Made by a program: the position numbers and the translations under genes. From assembly GCA_028283825.1 (NCBI GenBank), contig JAPWJW010000005.1:186001-250000 (forward strand): 64,000 nucleotides of DNA. The letters run 5' to 3'. Shown here piece by piece: positions 34,688-44,841 of this stretch (position 1 is the stretch's first letter; each line of letters opens with the position of its first letter). This DNA comes from Azospirillaceae bacterium (lineage in GTDB: Bacteria > Pseudomonadota > Alphaproteobacteria > Azospirillales > Azospirillaceae). The notes below the pieces were generated by a model. That model did no database searches. It had not been told where the DNA came from and worked only from the letters and a program-made list of their open reading frames with translations.

Positions 34688-36667
34688 CTAGTTCAGCTTG
34701 TGAATCAATTGGTCGAGATCCAGGCCTTGCAACTGCAGTGTCTGGTGAACCCGCCCATAGGCCTGGGGCTGGGCCAGGGATAGGAACAGGGCCACCCGCA
34801 AGGGATCGGCATTTATCAGGGCACGGGCGCTGGCGGGGGCGGCCATCAGATGAATGGTGGTGGCCAGGAATTCCGTCCGATGGTCGCCGCCGTCATAAAC
34901 CTGTGTCGCGTAGCTGGACTCCTGCGTGTGGGCATGGTGCTGCACAAATTTGTCCACGCCCTGTTCGGCGCCAGGAATCCTGAGCTGCATCCCCAGGAAA
35001 TCAGCCCCCAGGCTGGTCAAGGGCGCATGGCGACGCAGTCCCAGGCCGACGTCGGGAACCGGCACGTCGGCATCGTAGCCTTCTGCCGTAGGCACGCTGT
35101 TGCTGAGATGATTGTACCCGACTTTGCGATAGGTGTTTGAGCTGCTGCGCGCCAGCAGGAAGCTGTGCATGGAACCGAACTCGGTTGGTTCCAGATTGTT
35201 TTCAAGGTGATGGCCCATTTCATGGACTAGGGTGTCGGTTGATGATCCCCAGCCGATGCTCAGGCGGCCGGTGTCGGACATATAGGAGATCGGGTCCGAT
35301 ATCTTGCCTTTCCGCACATCAATGGGCGGCAGGGCGGCCGGGCGGCTGACAAGCGCGTTGAATTTGTTTCGCGCGGCCGCGGCGGCCGGTGGATGTCGGG
35401 TTGGGCCCGCATTCAAGGCCATGGCCTGGGGATACCCCGTGGGCGGGGCAAGTTGTGTCCCGTTTAGAATGTCTTGGATGAAGGGGTCGGCGTTGACGGC
35501 ATTCCGGACAGCGGTGATGTTCGCCGGGGCCGTGGCAGGACTATTTACTTGCGGATATCTCCCTCGTGTCGAGTAATCGTGTTCGATTATGTCTTTCATG
35601 TCTTGATGTGACACGTGGGCGCTGCCCACATACCTATTCATATTATTTCGCAACGCTGGATCATCTATTTGCGCGACAATTTGGGCCAAATTCGGCACGG
35701 GATGGATTTTCTCGGCCTTCTCCAGGGCCCGTTGCCAGATGACTTCTTCGGTTTTTGGTGCTGTGCGCAGACCCGGCTGCTTGGGATGCGGGGTCAACTT
35801 GGATTGCGCGTCGGCGCCCAGCGTGCCGCCGAATGCCGAGCCGACGCCGCCCAGGACGGCCGCGCCCACGGGGCCGCCCAACGCCATTCCGGCGGCACCA
35901 CCGGCAAGGCCCAGGGCACCGGCGCCAAGCCCCGCACCCACGCCCGCCACGCGTGTCGCCGCCGCGCTCAACAAGCCCAAGCCCAGCGCGGCCGGCGCCG
36001 CCGCCAGGCCGCCCAGGAACAGGCCGGTGCCGACGGCGCCCCCGACCGCAAGCGACTTCGCCGTTTGCCAGCTGGGCAAGTAGTCCCAGAGCGCCCGCTG
36101 AACCGGCGTCAGGGATGTGCTGCCCAGCAGGCCGGCGCGCAGCAGCGTCTCATTATCGTCGTCGCCTTCCTGCCGTTTCATCTGCAGGGCCTGGGCGCCC
36201 ATGCGGTCCGCCTCGGCCTCCAGGCCCGGGTCGTCGTTCACGGACGTGCCGTTCATTTGCAGGGTGGCGGGGACGCGGCCCTGCATCTGCTGCACGACGT
36301 GCCAGGCCTCATGCGGCAGGTGGCGCTCCTGGCCCGGGGCCAGGTGGATGTCGTGGCCCTGGGCCACGGCGTGGGCCTGGAAACGCGCCGGCTCGGCGGA
36401 ATTATAGCGCACGCGCACGGGGTCCAGCGACATGCCGGACAGGCTTTCGATGCCGGACTTCAGGGTGTCCGGCAGCCCGGTGCGGTTGGGCTGGCGCTGT
36501 ACCGGGGGGGACAGGCGCCGCGACAGGTCTTCCAGCGCTTCCGCCTGGGGGCGGGCGTTAAGGTCCGTCGCCAATTGAGCCAGCTTGCCGTTTCCCGGGC
36601 CGGCGACGTTGCGCGCCGCCTGCGCCGGCGGACCGGGTGGGCGGCGCTTCTGTTCGTAGGCGTGCAT
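34688..36667 (-). CDS. Probable eCIS cargo: DUF4157 domain plus second metallopeptidase-like domain
   Basis: 659 residues with an AGGAG ribosome site. Residues 28-55 carry a motif shared with the neighbouring gene (AQLATDLNARPQAEALEDLS). A DUF4157 (eCIS core) domain follows, with HEAWH at 119-123 and a preceding VRYNSAEPARFQAHAVAQGH segment. The middle (about 205-290) is a Gly/Ala-rich stretch that could insert in a membrane. The C-terminal region has a second zinc-type motif, H482-E-M-G-H-H (STDTLVHEMGHHLENN), and a later TEFLATTIHLM helix. Two HExxH motifs in one protein suggest a delivery domain plus a protease toxin. It has no signal peptide, as expected for cargo loaded in the cytoplasm. 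Confidence 0.75.
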   Translation of the reverse strand: MHAYEQKRRPPGPPAQAARNVAGPGNGKLAQLATDLNARPQAEALEDLSRRLSPPVQRQPNRTGLPDTLKSGIESLSGMSLDPVRVRYNSAEPARFQAHAVAQGHDIHLAPGQERHLPHEAWHVVQQMQGRVPATLQMNGTSVNDDPGLEAEADRMGAQALQMKRQEGDDDNETLLRAGLLGSTSLTPVQRALWDYLPSWQTAKSLAVGGAVGTGLFLGGLAAAPAALGLGLLSAAATRVAGVGAGLGAGALGLAGGAAGMALGGPVGAAVLGGVGSAFGGTLGADAQSKLTPHPKQPGLRTAPKTEEVIWQRALEKAEKIHPVPNLAQIVAQIDDPALRNNMNRYVGSAHVSHQDMKDIIEHDYSTRGRYPQVNSPATAPANITAVRNAVNADPFIQDILNGTQLAPPTGYPQAMALNAGPTRHPPAAAAARNKFNALVSRPAALPPIDVRKGKISDPISYMSDTGRLSIGWGSSTDTLVHEMGHHLENNLEPTEFGSMHSFLLARSSSNTYRKVGYNHLSNSVPTAEGYDADVPVPDVGLGLRRHAPLTSLGADFLGMQLRIPGAEQGVDKFVQHHAHTQESSYATQVYDGGDHRTEFLATTIHLMAAPASARALINADPLRVALFLSLAQPQAYGRVHQTLQLQGLDLDQLIHKLN

Positions 36668-36690
36668 GGCGGTCTCCTTGCGGTTGCCGG

Positions 36691-37659
36691 TCAGCGCGGG
36701 AAATTCCGGTTGCTGTCACGCTTCCAGAACTTTTGGCCCGGCTGGCCACGGTTCCGGACCTCCCAATTCCCTTCCACCCCCGCGGTGGCGATACGATTAT
36801 CCCAGAAGCTTTCATTGCGCTGAGCGGCGGCAAGCCCCTGCTCCGCGTCCAGCAACAGGTTGACCACCTGGTTGAACACGCCATCATCGACCGGTTGGCG
36901 CTGGCCGACCGCCTGGCCCATCAGGTGATCGACCTGCGCGTAGATTTGTGAATTGGCATCCAGTTCGCCGGTGGCGGTGAAATTGGGATCGAAATCGGTT
37001 CCGAAGTCGTTGCGGGCAGGGTCGTCGGCGCGCTTCGCGCCATCGGGCCCCAGGCTCAGGTTGGATCGCAGGCTCAACAAGGCCGCGCGCCGGTCATTGG
37101 GACCGTCGCCGTGCCCTTGAAAGCCGCCAACCCCCTGTTGCCGACGGAACAGGTCGCCGATGAACACCTGCTGGTCGGGTGACAGTAAATTATAGAAACT
37201 GTTGATCTTGTCGCGGGATAGGATGTGGTGGATGGTTTCGGTCATGTTCCGGCGGCTCAACTGGTCCAATGCGCTGAGATGCTGGAGGTCCGCCTTCTCG
37301 CGCGCCGGCAGGAAATTCGCCAAATCCTCATTGCTCTCGTACTCGTCCACGTCCGCTTCGTCCTCGTGGGCGTAGAACAGGGCGTGTCCCCGCAGGCCCA
37401 TCACCCGCTCCTGGTCTTGTTCATGTTCCAGCGATGGGGATGCCCACCGTTGAATTACGGCTTTCCGCTGCGCCGGCACCTGCGCCGGCGGGGCCGACAG
37501 CTGGCTGGATAGCGCGTTCAGCGCTTGCGCTTGCGGCCGGGCGTTCAGGTCCGCCGCCAATTGGGCGGTGCGCGCGTCCCCGGCGGCGGCCGTCCCGGCA
37601 TGGGCGCCGTCTTGCCGCGTGGGATGGGGGGCGCGCTGTACGGGGGCATGCTTGAACAT
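36691..37659 (-). CDS. Probable second eCIS cargo protein, unknown effector domain
   Basis: 322 residues with an AGGAG ribosome site. Residues 31-56 (AQLAADLNARPQAQALNALS) match the start of the neighbouring DUF4157 protein closely, and both have VQR/IQR motifs around this segment (APVQRA, AVIQRW). After about residue 75 the two differ completely. The rest (ALFYAHEDEADVDEYESNED, LDQLSRRNMTETIHHILSRD, FNQVVNLLLDAEQGLAAAQR) belongs to no family I recognise. A shared N-terminus with unrelated C-termini is the usual form of a packaging signal with different effectors. Confidence 0.65.
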   Translation of the reverse strand: MFKHAPVQRAPHPTRQDGAHAGTAAAGDARTAQLAADLNARPQAQALNALSSQLSAPPAQVPAQRKAVIQRWASPSLEHEQDQERVMGLRGHALFYAHEDEADVDEYESNEDLANFLPAREKADLQHLSALDQLSRRNMTETIHHILSRDKINSFYNLLSPDQQVFIGDLFRRQQGVGGFQGHGDGPNDRRAALLSLRSNLSLGPDGAKRADDPARNDFGTDFDPNFTATGELDANSQIYAQVDHLMGQAVGQRQPVDDGVFNQVVNLLLDAEQGLAAAQRNESFWDNRIATAGVEGNWEVRNRGQPGQKFWKRDSNRNFPR

Positions 37660-37677
37660 GGGTCCGCTCTCCTGCCG

Positions 37678-40138
37678 TCAATCGGGGAAGGGTTGATCCG
37701 CCGGGTCGCCGTCGTATGGCTCTGCCCCGTGCGTTTCCAGGAAATGTTGCAGCCGCCGGCAGGCCTCCGCCCGCCGGCCGGCCGGCCCCCGGCGCAGCGC
37801 CGCCAGCCAGTCGTCATAGCGGGCCAGGAAGCGGCGCAGGCGCCGGCGGTCCAGGAACAGGCAGGTTGGCGCCACGTGGGACGGCGTGTTTTCCCGCACC
37901 AGGGCGATCACCTGCCGACGCCAGCCCGCGTCGGCGGCCTCTTCCGGGGTGGTGGCGATCACGGCGGTGACGCGGAAGGTGTAACAGGCGCCGTCGTCGC
38001 CGGTCAGCACCTCGGGCCCAGCGCAGCAGGGTGTGGTCCACGATGTACAACTGGCGCCGGTGGCCGCCGCCGCCGGCCGCCCGCGCCAGGCGGCCCACGG
38101 CCTCAATGGCGGCCGCGGCACCTTGATAATGCCCGATGTGCCACCAGGCGCCGTCGTCCCCCCGGCACACGGCCCGCACCATGCCCTCACCGGGCAGGAT
38201 GCCGATGCGATAGCGCCCCGGTATGGCCAGGGCCGGCAGCAGGGCGGCGGCCACCCGCTGACCCGCCAGGGGCGATACCGTTGCGGCGCCTTCGGTGGTG
38301 TCGGTGGCGATGATGCCGTCCACCGGCAGGAAGTATCGGATCACCACCTCATCCATGTCGGCCGGCAGCCGTTGGCCCAGGGTGGCATGGGTGGGATCGC
38401 CGACCGCTTGGGCGCCGTCCGCGCCGCCGTCCGCCGCCGTGGCGTCGGCCACGCCCAGTTCGATCCGGCAGCGCACCTCCATGCCCGGGACGTTGCGCCC
38501 CAGCGAGGGGCGGCGATAGTCGGCGCCGCGTCCCCGGTCGCGGGTGGCGCGGACGGTGCGGGCCAGCAATTGTTGCTTGGCGCGCAGCAGGGCGTTTTCC
38601 ACCTCCGCGCCGGAATCGCAGGTGCAGCCCGGCTGCGGCGGCGCCTCCAGCCGCTCGGCGTACAGCGACAGCAGCAGGTCCACGATGGCCGACTGGCGGC
38701 GGACCACCGGATCGTCCGCCGCCGTGATGGCCCGCAGGCCGGCCATATAGTCGGGGCGCAGCAGGGGGGCGACGTCGGGCACGATGGGGGCCAGCGACTG
38801 CACGGCGTAGGTGCTGGCGCCGCCGGCGCGGGGGGAGAACAATGTCCGCAGGAAGGAAAGCTGGCTGAAATAATCGGCCATCAATTGATCGAAAGGCATC
38901 AGATAGCCCTTCAATTGCCGCGCCTGGGCATGCCTGGCCGCTGTCGCCGTGTCGGACAGGCCATAGCTGTTGATGCCGTAGGTGTTGGGGAACTGCTCCT
39001 GCACGGAGGTGTAGGCCGACAGGTCCTGCCGCCGGCCCACGGGCACCGGATATTGCTCGGCATAGTCGGGCCACAGCGGATAGGTCTGGCGCCGCACCGT
39101 CCATAGCCCGTCCAGCAGCCGGGCCACCCGGTCCGGGTCCGGCCGGCATTCCACCGTTCCCCGGAACAGGCTGATGGTGAAACGGCCCTCCAGTGCTGTC
39201 GCCAGCAGCCACAGCAGGCTGTCCGGCGGCACCGGGATGATGTCGTTGCCGCTGTAGCGGTGGTCGTCACCGTCCACCTCCGCCATCAGGCCGCTGACCG
39301 ACACCACGCCGTCCGTTCCCGCCATGACGCGCAGCAGGTCATGCATGGCCACGGCCGTGGGCTGCGGCGTCAGCTGGTCGTCGGCGATGAAGCCGCGCAG
39401 CATCAGCGGGCCATCGAAGATTTCCGCGGTGGTCAGGCCCGCGGCGACCAGGGTGTCCAGCGAGGTCCGCCTGGGTTCCGGCGCCAGCAGCAGGCCCAGC
39501 GCGAACAGCAGGTTGGCCAGCACGGTGTTGACGTCGGCATCTTCATCCAACTGCACCTTGGCGGCCACCCAAATGTCGATCAGGGTCAGCACGCGGGCCT
39601 GGTGCACGTCCTCGCACAGGCCGCGATGGGCGGTATAGGCGGCCAGCACGCGCTCGCGCACCTCATCCGGCAGGGGGCCGTCGGACCGGCAGCAGGGGTC
39701 CTGGTTGGGCACCAGGATGGCGATGTCGTACAGGCCGTTGACCCCGCCCGCGTCGGCGGGGGGGCAGGGCTTGAACCAGACGTTGCCCACGCCCGGAACG
39801 CGGTCCAGCACCAGCCGGCGCAGGTCGTCGATGGTCACGGGGTTGACCGGCATGATGGCGCGGGCGGGGTACAGGCCGCCGGCCCCCAGCGCCATGCGGC
39901 CGGTGGCCGGGTCGGCCATCAGGTCGGGCACGGGCAGGCCGGCCCGGTACGACAACTCCGTCAGGGCGTAGCAGAGCTGTTCCAGGATGGTGACGCCGGG
40001 GTCGGAGAAATTGTAGTCAGTCCAGACCGTGCCCGCCATCTGCTGGACCAGCCTGATGCCCTCCTCCCGCAGCCAGACGTAGCTGAAAGGCGGGTCCTGC
40101 GGCGGCGTCGCCGGGATGGTGGGGGACTGGGCGCTCAA
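37678..40138 (-). pseudogene. Afp12-like eCIS baseplate-associated protein with apparent +1 frameshift
   Basis: Starts with TTG at 40138, overlapping the upstream stop (TTGA). The first frame is coherent (FSYVWLREEGIRLVQQMAGT, NFSDPGVTILEQLCYALTEL) to about 38025 (YIVDHTLLRWA), then becomes Arg-rich nonsense. The +1 frame resumes at once (EVLTGDDGACYTFRVTAVIA) and runs to a stop at 37678. Reading through with one base skipped in the gggccc run near 38018 gives about 819 residues. The protein resembles the Afp12/Pvc12 group of wedge proteins next to baseplate J. It may be a real mutation, a recoding site or an assembly error; if real, the C-terminal 110 residues are lost. Confidence 0.72.
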
Positions 40139-43100
40139 GACGGGGCCCCCGTTGCCGGCGCCGGCAGGGCCAGCGGGGTAGCCGGACGCCGCGCGGCGGA
40201 GGCCTCACCCGACAGCAGGTGCCGCGCGGCGGATGTCAGATAGCAGGGACCGCTGTCGGGCGACGGGTCATATGCCAGGTCCAGGTCCAGAACCGCCAGC
40301 ACGTAAGGGCGGTGCCGGATGAATTCCATGATCGCCAGTTCGCTGTAATAGTCCGCCGGCCTCGGCCCCAGGCCCGTGGGCGGCCAGGGCGACAGCCAGG
40401 CGATCAGGTCGCGGTTCAGGCGGTCGGTCCAGGCGGCCACGGTGTCGGTGTCGCGGAAACTGACGGAGGCGCGGACCGTGACGCGGACATAGGGCGGGTT
40501 TGCCACGTCCAGGGTGATGAAGGGGCTGGCGCGGTCGCGCAGCATGGCGCCCACCTCGGCCAGTTGCACGGGATCGGCGCGGGGCACGGTGGTGTCGGTG
40601 ATGTTGGGCGTCTGCGGGCCGGGAACCACCACCACCCGAATTTCGCCCGGCTTCGGGTCGCCCAGGGTGTCGCCGGCGGGGATCACGGCGGCCTGCCACA
40701 GGGCGGGAAACTCCGCCAGCACAAGGTTGGCGTAGTCCCAGCCCTGGATGGCGCGATCCTTGTGGCGCAACCGCTCGGCCATCCACATCTGGAAGGCCGC
40801 CCCTTGCGCCCTGGGCCGTCCCCCGAAGGATGGCAGGGGCTGGTCGATGGTGGCGATGGTGTCCAGCGTGGGGGCGCTGGCCGTGATGGTGCCCGCCGGC
40901 AGGGGCGTGCCCAGTGTCTCGGCCCCGCCCGGTCCCACCCATGCCGCCGTCAGCGCGTTGGTCGCCAGGCCGGCCAGCAGGGGGAAGCGGTCGGCGCCTT
41001 CGGTCACCGACACGCGCAGCCAGGACAGGCCATCGGCGCCGCCAGGCTGGGGCCACAGCTTCAGCGTCACGATGCCGGCGTTCTGCAGTTCATTGGTGCC
41101 GTCGCCCTGCAGATGGTCCGGTGCCGTCAGGGGGGCCCAGGCGCCGTCCAGGTCCTGGGACCAGGTGACGGGTGGGGGATCGCTGCTCCATCCCGCGTCG
41201 CCGGCCGTCATCTGCAACAGCAGGGTCAGTGCCGGCGGTGCGCCGGTCAGGCCGATCATCAACGCCCCCTCCACCGGCTGCGGCGCCAACAGGGGCACGG
41301 TCCCCCCCAGGGGCCAGGGCACCGCCCGCACCTGGTTCAGGGGCAGCAGGTGATAGAAGGTGTCACCCCCGCCCGGGACGCGCCCAGGCAGGTAGGACCG
41401 GGCGTCGTAATCCAGTGCCACGGACGTGGCGGTCGGCAGCCAGGGGGTGTTGGGATAGGTCTTGGTGGGCTGGCCGCCCGTGCAATCCGCCATGCACTGT
41501 TGCAGGCAGGTGCCTTGAAGCACGGTCAGCGCCGCTTTGGCGGCCAACAGGGCGGCTTCCATCTGCGGCCGGGCGCTGCCGGGGCCCACGTCCCCCAAGG
41601 CCGCCCAGGTGGCGTTGACCTTGGCGGCGGCGTCCAGCCCCGCCTGGGCGACATCCAGGCTGGATCCGCCGGCGGCGGCCAGTTTGGGGCGGTTGTTCCT
41701 GACCCAGTCGGCCAGGTTGCGGGTGATGTCGGCGGGTTCCGGTCCCGAGGCGCGCACCAGGCTGCTCAGGCGCGACAGAAGCCCGCCCCCCTCCGCCAGG
41801 GGGGCGGACAGGGCGTCCTGCAAACTCAGCCGCAGGCGGGAGGTTTCGACGTCGGAAAGGGCCGGGGCCGCCTTGTCCACCGCGTCGTTCACGATCTTCA
41901 GCACCGCGCCGTTCAGGCGCTGCAACGCGGTTTTCCAGGCGGCGTCCACGGTTTCCCGATACTTGCCGTCCGGCGTTTCCGCGTTGGCGTGCAGTGCTGG
42001 GTCCAGGGCGGGCGCAACCGCGGCCAATTCCCCTTCCTGTGCGCATTTCAGCGCGCAGATTTCGGCGCAGGCTGCGGCCACCGGCGCTTCTTGCAGGGCG
42101 GCGGCCATGACATTGCGGGCGTACAGCGTGTCGCCGAAGGCGTAGGGCGGTTCGCTCAGCGTCACGCGCAGGGCGCTGGCGGCCGGGTTGTAATAGTCGG
42201 GGGGGCCCTGCTGAAGCAGCTGCAAATCCCTGAAATCGGTCAGCGGCAGGATCTTCTCCTGGTTGACCGGCGTGGGATCATCCTTGGCGGTGCGGAACAG
42301 GTAATAGGGCTCAACCGTCGTCAGCGGCGGGAGCGGCAGCGTCCAGAAGCCCGGTTCCACCACCGCCAGGACGACCTGGAAACACGTGTTGGTGAACAGC
42401 GGTTGCGGGGGGCTGTTGCCGTCCAGATCGACGACATAGCCCTGGTAGTAACCGTCGAAGCCGGTCTTCGTCTGCGGCAGGTCGTACCAGTTGATCGACA
42501 GCGACAGCTTGTCCAGCGTCTTCACGAACAGTTCGGGTGCCGTGATGTCCAGGCTGCCACCCTGCGTCGGGGGGGAGCCCAGCAGGGCGAAGGGCTGGCT
42601 GGGGTCCATGGGGCCGTTGGGCCCCGTCAGCGTGAGGTTGGCGAATCCGCTCACCGACACCTCGGTGGTCATGGCGCTGAGCGCCAGTTCCGATAGCACG
42701 GCATAGGGATAGACCCAGACCGTCGTGCCGTTGTCGCCGGCCACGGCCACGCGGTCGGTGATCAGGCTGGCCATGATCACGGGCCGGTCGGCGGTCGGGA
42801 TGGCGCTGCCCTCCGCCGGGGGCGTGGCGCCATCGGCGGGCGGCGTGGTGTCCAGTGCGACCAGGCCGTCGGCCGTCTCCGGCAGGGTGAAGGACAGGAG
42901 GAAGGTCTGATCCGCCGAGGTGGCCGGCGGGGTGGGTTGAACCGGCAAGCTGACGGTGTAGGTCGGGATCGTGACCCATCCGCCGGCGGCAGAGTATCGC
43001 AGGATGAAACCTTTCCCTAGGATCCACGCGAGCACCGTGGCCGGATCCGTGCAGTCCAACGCCTGGCCGATGGTCTGCAGGTGGCCGTCGATGCCGGCCA

Positions 43101-44388
43101 GGCTGGCGGCGGTGACGGTCAGCCGCAAGGTGATGGTGCGCGTTCCGCCGGTCAGCATCAGCGTGTGGCTGGACAGGGCGAAGCCCAGGCTGGCCGGCGC
43201 CGACGCCAGCACGCCGGCGTTGCCGGCCGTGTCATCGCCGAATGGCGGGAAAGGGGTGGCGATCTGGGGCGGCTTGTCGGCCAGGGTCACCGTGCCGGTC
43301 AGCACCTGGGCCGGGGCGTCGTCCCCCTCCTTGCCGGCGATCAGGGGGGCTTGCGTCACCCTCAGCGTGCGCAGTGCGGCCACCGCCGACGGATATACCG
43401 CCAGTGATCGCTCGGCCGCGTAGGCGATGTCCTGGCCGGCGGCGTCGGTACCGGCGGGGAAAAGCGTGTCCTTGGGCACCGACGCCTGGTCCACGCCGTC
43501 CACCGGGGTGAATGTCAGGTACACCTGGTCGGGCAGGGGGGCGCGGCTGTCCTGCCGCAGGATCGTGTAATAGTAATAGTCGACCAGCCGCCGGGCGAAG
43601 CCGTTGATGACGGTCTGCGGCTGGCAGAACAGCGTGGCGAAGGTGATGTAAAGGGCGGACTGGGGGGCGTGCCCCTCCTGCCGCATGGACGCGTCCAGCG
43701 CGTCGCGCGCCTGGGCGCACAGCCGCTGCAGGGCGGCCAGCAGCGTTGCCGCCACATCCCCGATCAGGGCGATGATCCGGTCGATCCAGCCCCGGTCGCG
43801 GCCGCCGAAACCCGCGCCGCCTTCGGCCGCCGCCCGGGCCAGGCCCCAGTGCGGTGTCAAGCCGGCCAGATCCAGTCGCAGCCCCTGTTCCGGTGGGGAA
43901 CTGGCGGTAAGCGTGGCCAGGCGCCGCAGGTTCTGGCCCAACGGCCCCTGGATTTCGCGGCGGATGGCCTTCACCAGGCCCGCGCCGGCCCCGCCGTCCG
44001 ACTGCGCGCCGTTGTCCAGCAGACGGACCATGCGCAGGATGGCGGCCAGCAGCAGGCGCAACAGGTGCCGGCGCGCCTCCAGCCCTTCCGCTGCCTTCAG
44101 GTCGCGCAACAGCCGCTGCAGGTCCGCGCCGATGGCGGGCAGGTCCAGGCCGGCCAGCAGCGCCAGGGCGATGGTGGGATCGGTTGCGAAAAAGGCCGAC
44201 CAGTCACCGTCCCGGGTGTTGGTCAGGTCATAGAAATTGATCAGCGTGCCGTATTCGGCGGCGAAGGCCAGCAACTGGGCCAGGCTGCGGCCATCCACGG
44301 GCACCCGTTCAGGCGCCGGCGCATCCAGCTGGCGGTCCAGTTGGCTCAGGGCGTCATTCAGCACCATGGGGCCGGGATCGGTGTGCAT
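40135..44388 (-). CDS. Baseplate J-like protein (Afp11-like), very large
   Basis: 1,417 residues. The C-terminal region has baseplate-wedge features (AERLRHKDRAIQGWDYANLV, GEIRVVVVPGPQTPNITDTT, VANPPYVRVTVRASVSFRDT). The N-terminal half (LINFYDLTNTRDGDWSAFFA, YLTFTPVDGVDQASVPKDTL) matches the large putative baseplate assembly protein of eCIS loci. A cysteine-containing helical insertion (AACAEICALKC, about 765-775, and CLQQCMADC, about 970-978) is unusual for a baseplate protein. It forms the wedge that joins sheath to spike. The stop overlaps the Afp12-like start. Confidence 0.82.
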   Translation of the reverse strand: MHTDPGPMVLNDALSQLDRQLDAPAPERVPVDGRSLAQLLAFAAEYGTLINFYDLTNTRDGDWSAFFATDPTIALALLAGLDLPAIGADLQRLLRDLKAAEGLEARRHLLRLLLAAILRMVRLLDNGAQSDGGAGAGLVKAIRREIQGPLGQNLRRLATLTASSPPEQGLRLDLAGLTPHWGLARAAAEGGAGFGGRDRGWIDRIIALIGDVAATLLAALQRLCAQARDALDASMRQEGHAPQSALYITFATLFCQPQTVINGFARRLVDYYYYTILRQDSRAPLPDQVYLTFTPVDGVDQASVPKDTLFPAGTDAAGQDIAYAAERSLAVYPSAVAALRTLRVTQAPLIAGKEGDDAPAQVLTGTVTLADKPPQIATPFPPFGDDTAGNAGVLASAPASLGFALSSHTLMLTGGTRTITLRLTVTAASLAGIDGHLQTIGQALDCTDPATVLAWILGKGFILRYSAAGGWVTIPTYTVSLPVQPTPPATSADQTFLLSFTLPETADGLVALDTTPPADGATPPAEGSAIPTADRPVIMASLITDRVAVAGDNGTTVWVYPYAVLSELALSAMTTEVSVSGFANLTLTGPNGPMDPSQPFALLGSPPTQGGSLDITAPELFVKTLDKLSLSINWYDLPQTKTGFDGYYQGYVVDLDGNSPPQPLFTNTCFQVVLAVVEPGFWTLPLPPLTTVEPYYLFRTAKDDPTPVNQEKILPLTDFRDLQLLQQGPPDYYNPAASALRVTLSEPPYAFGDTLYARNVMAAALQEAPVAAACAEICALKCAQEGELAAVAPALDPALHANAETPDGKYRETVDAAWKTALQRLNGAVLKIVNDAVDKAAPALSDVETSRLRLSLQDALSAPLAEGGGLLSRLSSLVRASGPEPADITRNLADWVRNNRPKLAAAGGSSLDVAQAGLDAAAKVNATWAALGDVGPGSARPQMEAALLAAKAALTVLQGTCLQQCMADCTGGQPTKTYPNTPWLPTATSVALDYDARSYLPGRVPGGGDTFYHLLPLNQVRAVPWPLGGTVPLLAPQPVEGALMIGLTGAPPALTLLLQMTAGDAGWSSDPPPVTWSQDLDGAWAPLTAPDHLQGDGTNELQNAGIVTLKLWPQPGGADGLSWLRVSVTEGADRFPLLAGLATNALTAAWVGPGGAETLGTPLPAGTITASAPTLDTIATIDQPLPSFGGRPRAQGAAFQMWMAERLRHKDRAIQGWDYANLVLAEFPALWQAAVIPAGDTLGDPKPGEIRVVVVPGPQTPNITDTTVPRADPVQLAEVGAMLRDRASPFITLDVANPPYVRVTVRASVSFRDTDTVAAWTDRLNRDLIAWLSPWPPTGLGPRPADYYSELAIMEFIRHRPYVLAVLDLDLAYDPSPDSGPCYLTSAARHLLSGEASAARRPATPLALPAPATGAPS

Positions 44389-44401
44389 GGCTGGGCGATG
44401 C

Positions 44402-44836
44402 TCAAGGCGGGGCGGGCGGCAGCGTCGCCTCTTGCAGGTAGAAAGGATAGACCAGGTTGCTGCGGACGTTGGTCATGCGGACGGTGAAGTCGATCTCGAT
44501 GTTCAGCCGCCCCTCCAGGGGCCGCAGCTCATAGACCGTGATCTCGTTGACGTCGATGCGGGGTTCCCAATCCAGGATGGCCTTGGCGATCAGGTCCCGT
44601 ATCTCATTGGCCTTGGTCGTGGTCAGCGCGGTGAACACCATGCGCCACAAGTTGGTGCCGTATGTCGCCAGCATGATGCGTTCGCCCAGGGTGGTGGAGA
44701 ACAGGATCCACAGGCTTTCCCGGATGTCCGCCACGTCGCTGGACATGACGATGGTGTTGCCGGCGCGGCTGAAGGTGGGCGGGAAGCTCCAGCCCGTGCC
44801 CAGGAAGGATGAGGAGGAACCGCTGTCCTGGCCCAT
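44402..44836 (-). CDS. gp25/GPW-like baseplate protein (Afp9-like)
   Basis: 144 residues from the ATG at 44836; a longer open frame upstream is only a shadow of the VgrG-like gene. The gp25-type core is clear: GWSFPPTFSRAGNTIVMSSD, ADIRESLWILFSTTLGERIM, then DLIAKAILDWEPRIDVNEIT. In T4 the homologue starts sheath polymerisation at the baseplate. It lies between PAAR and baseplate J, the order seen in other eCIS loci. Confidence 0.88.
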   Translation of the reverse strand: MGQDSGSSSSFLGTGWSFPPTFSRAGNTIVMSSDVADIRESLWILFSTTLGERIMLATYGTNLWRMVFTALTTTKANEIRDLIAKAILDWEPRIDVNEITVYELRPLEGRLNIEIDFTVRMTNVRSNLVYPFYLQEATLPPAPP

Positions 44837-44841
44837 GGCCC

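Noticed and set aside
40219-42696. 825-codon plus-strand frame opposite the baseplate J gene
   Set aside because: A shadow frame with low-complexity Gly/Gln/Arg sequence.
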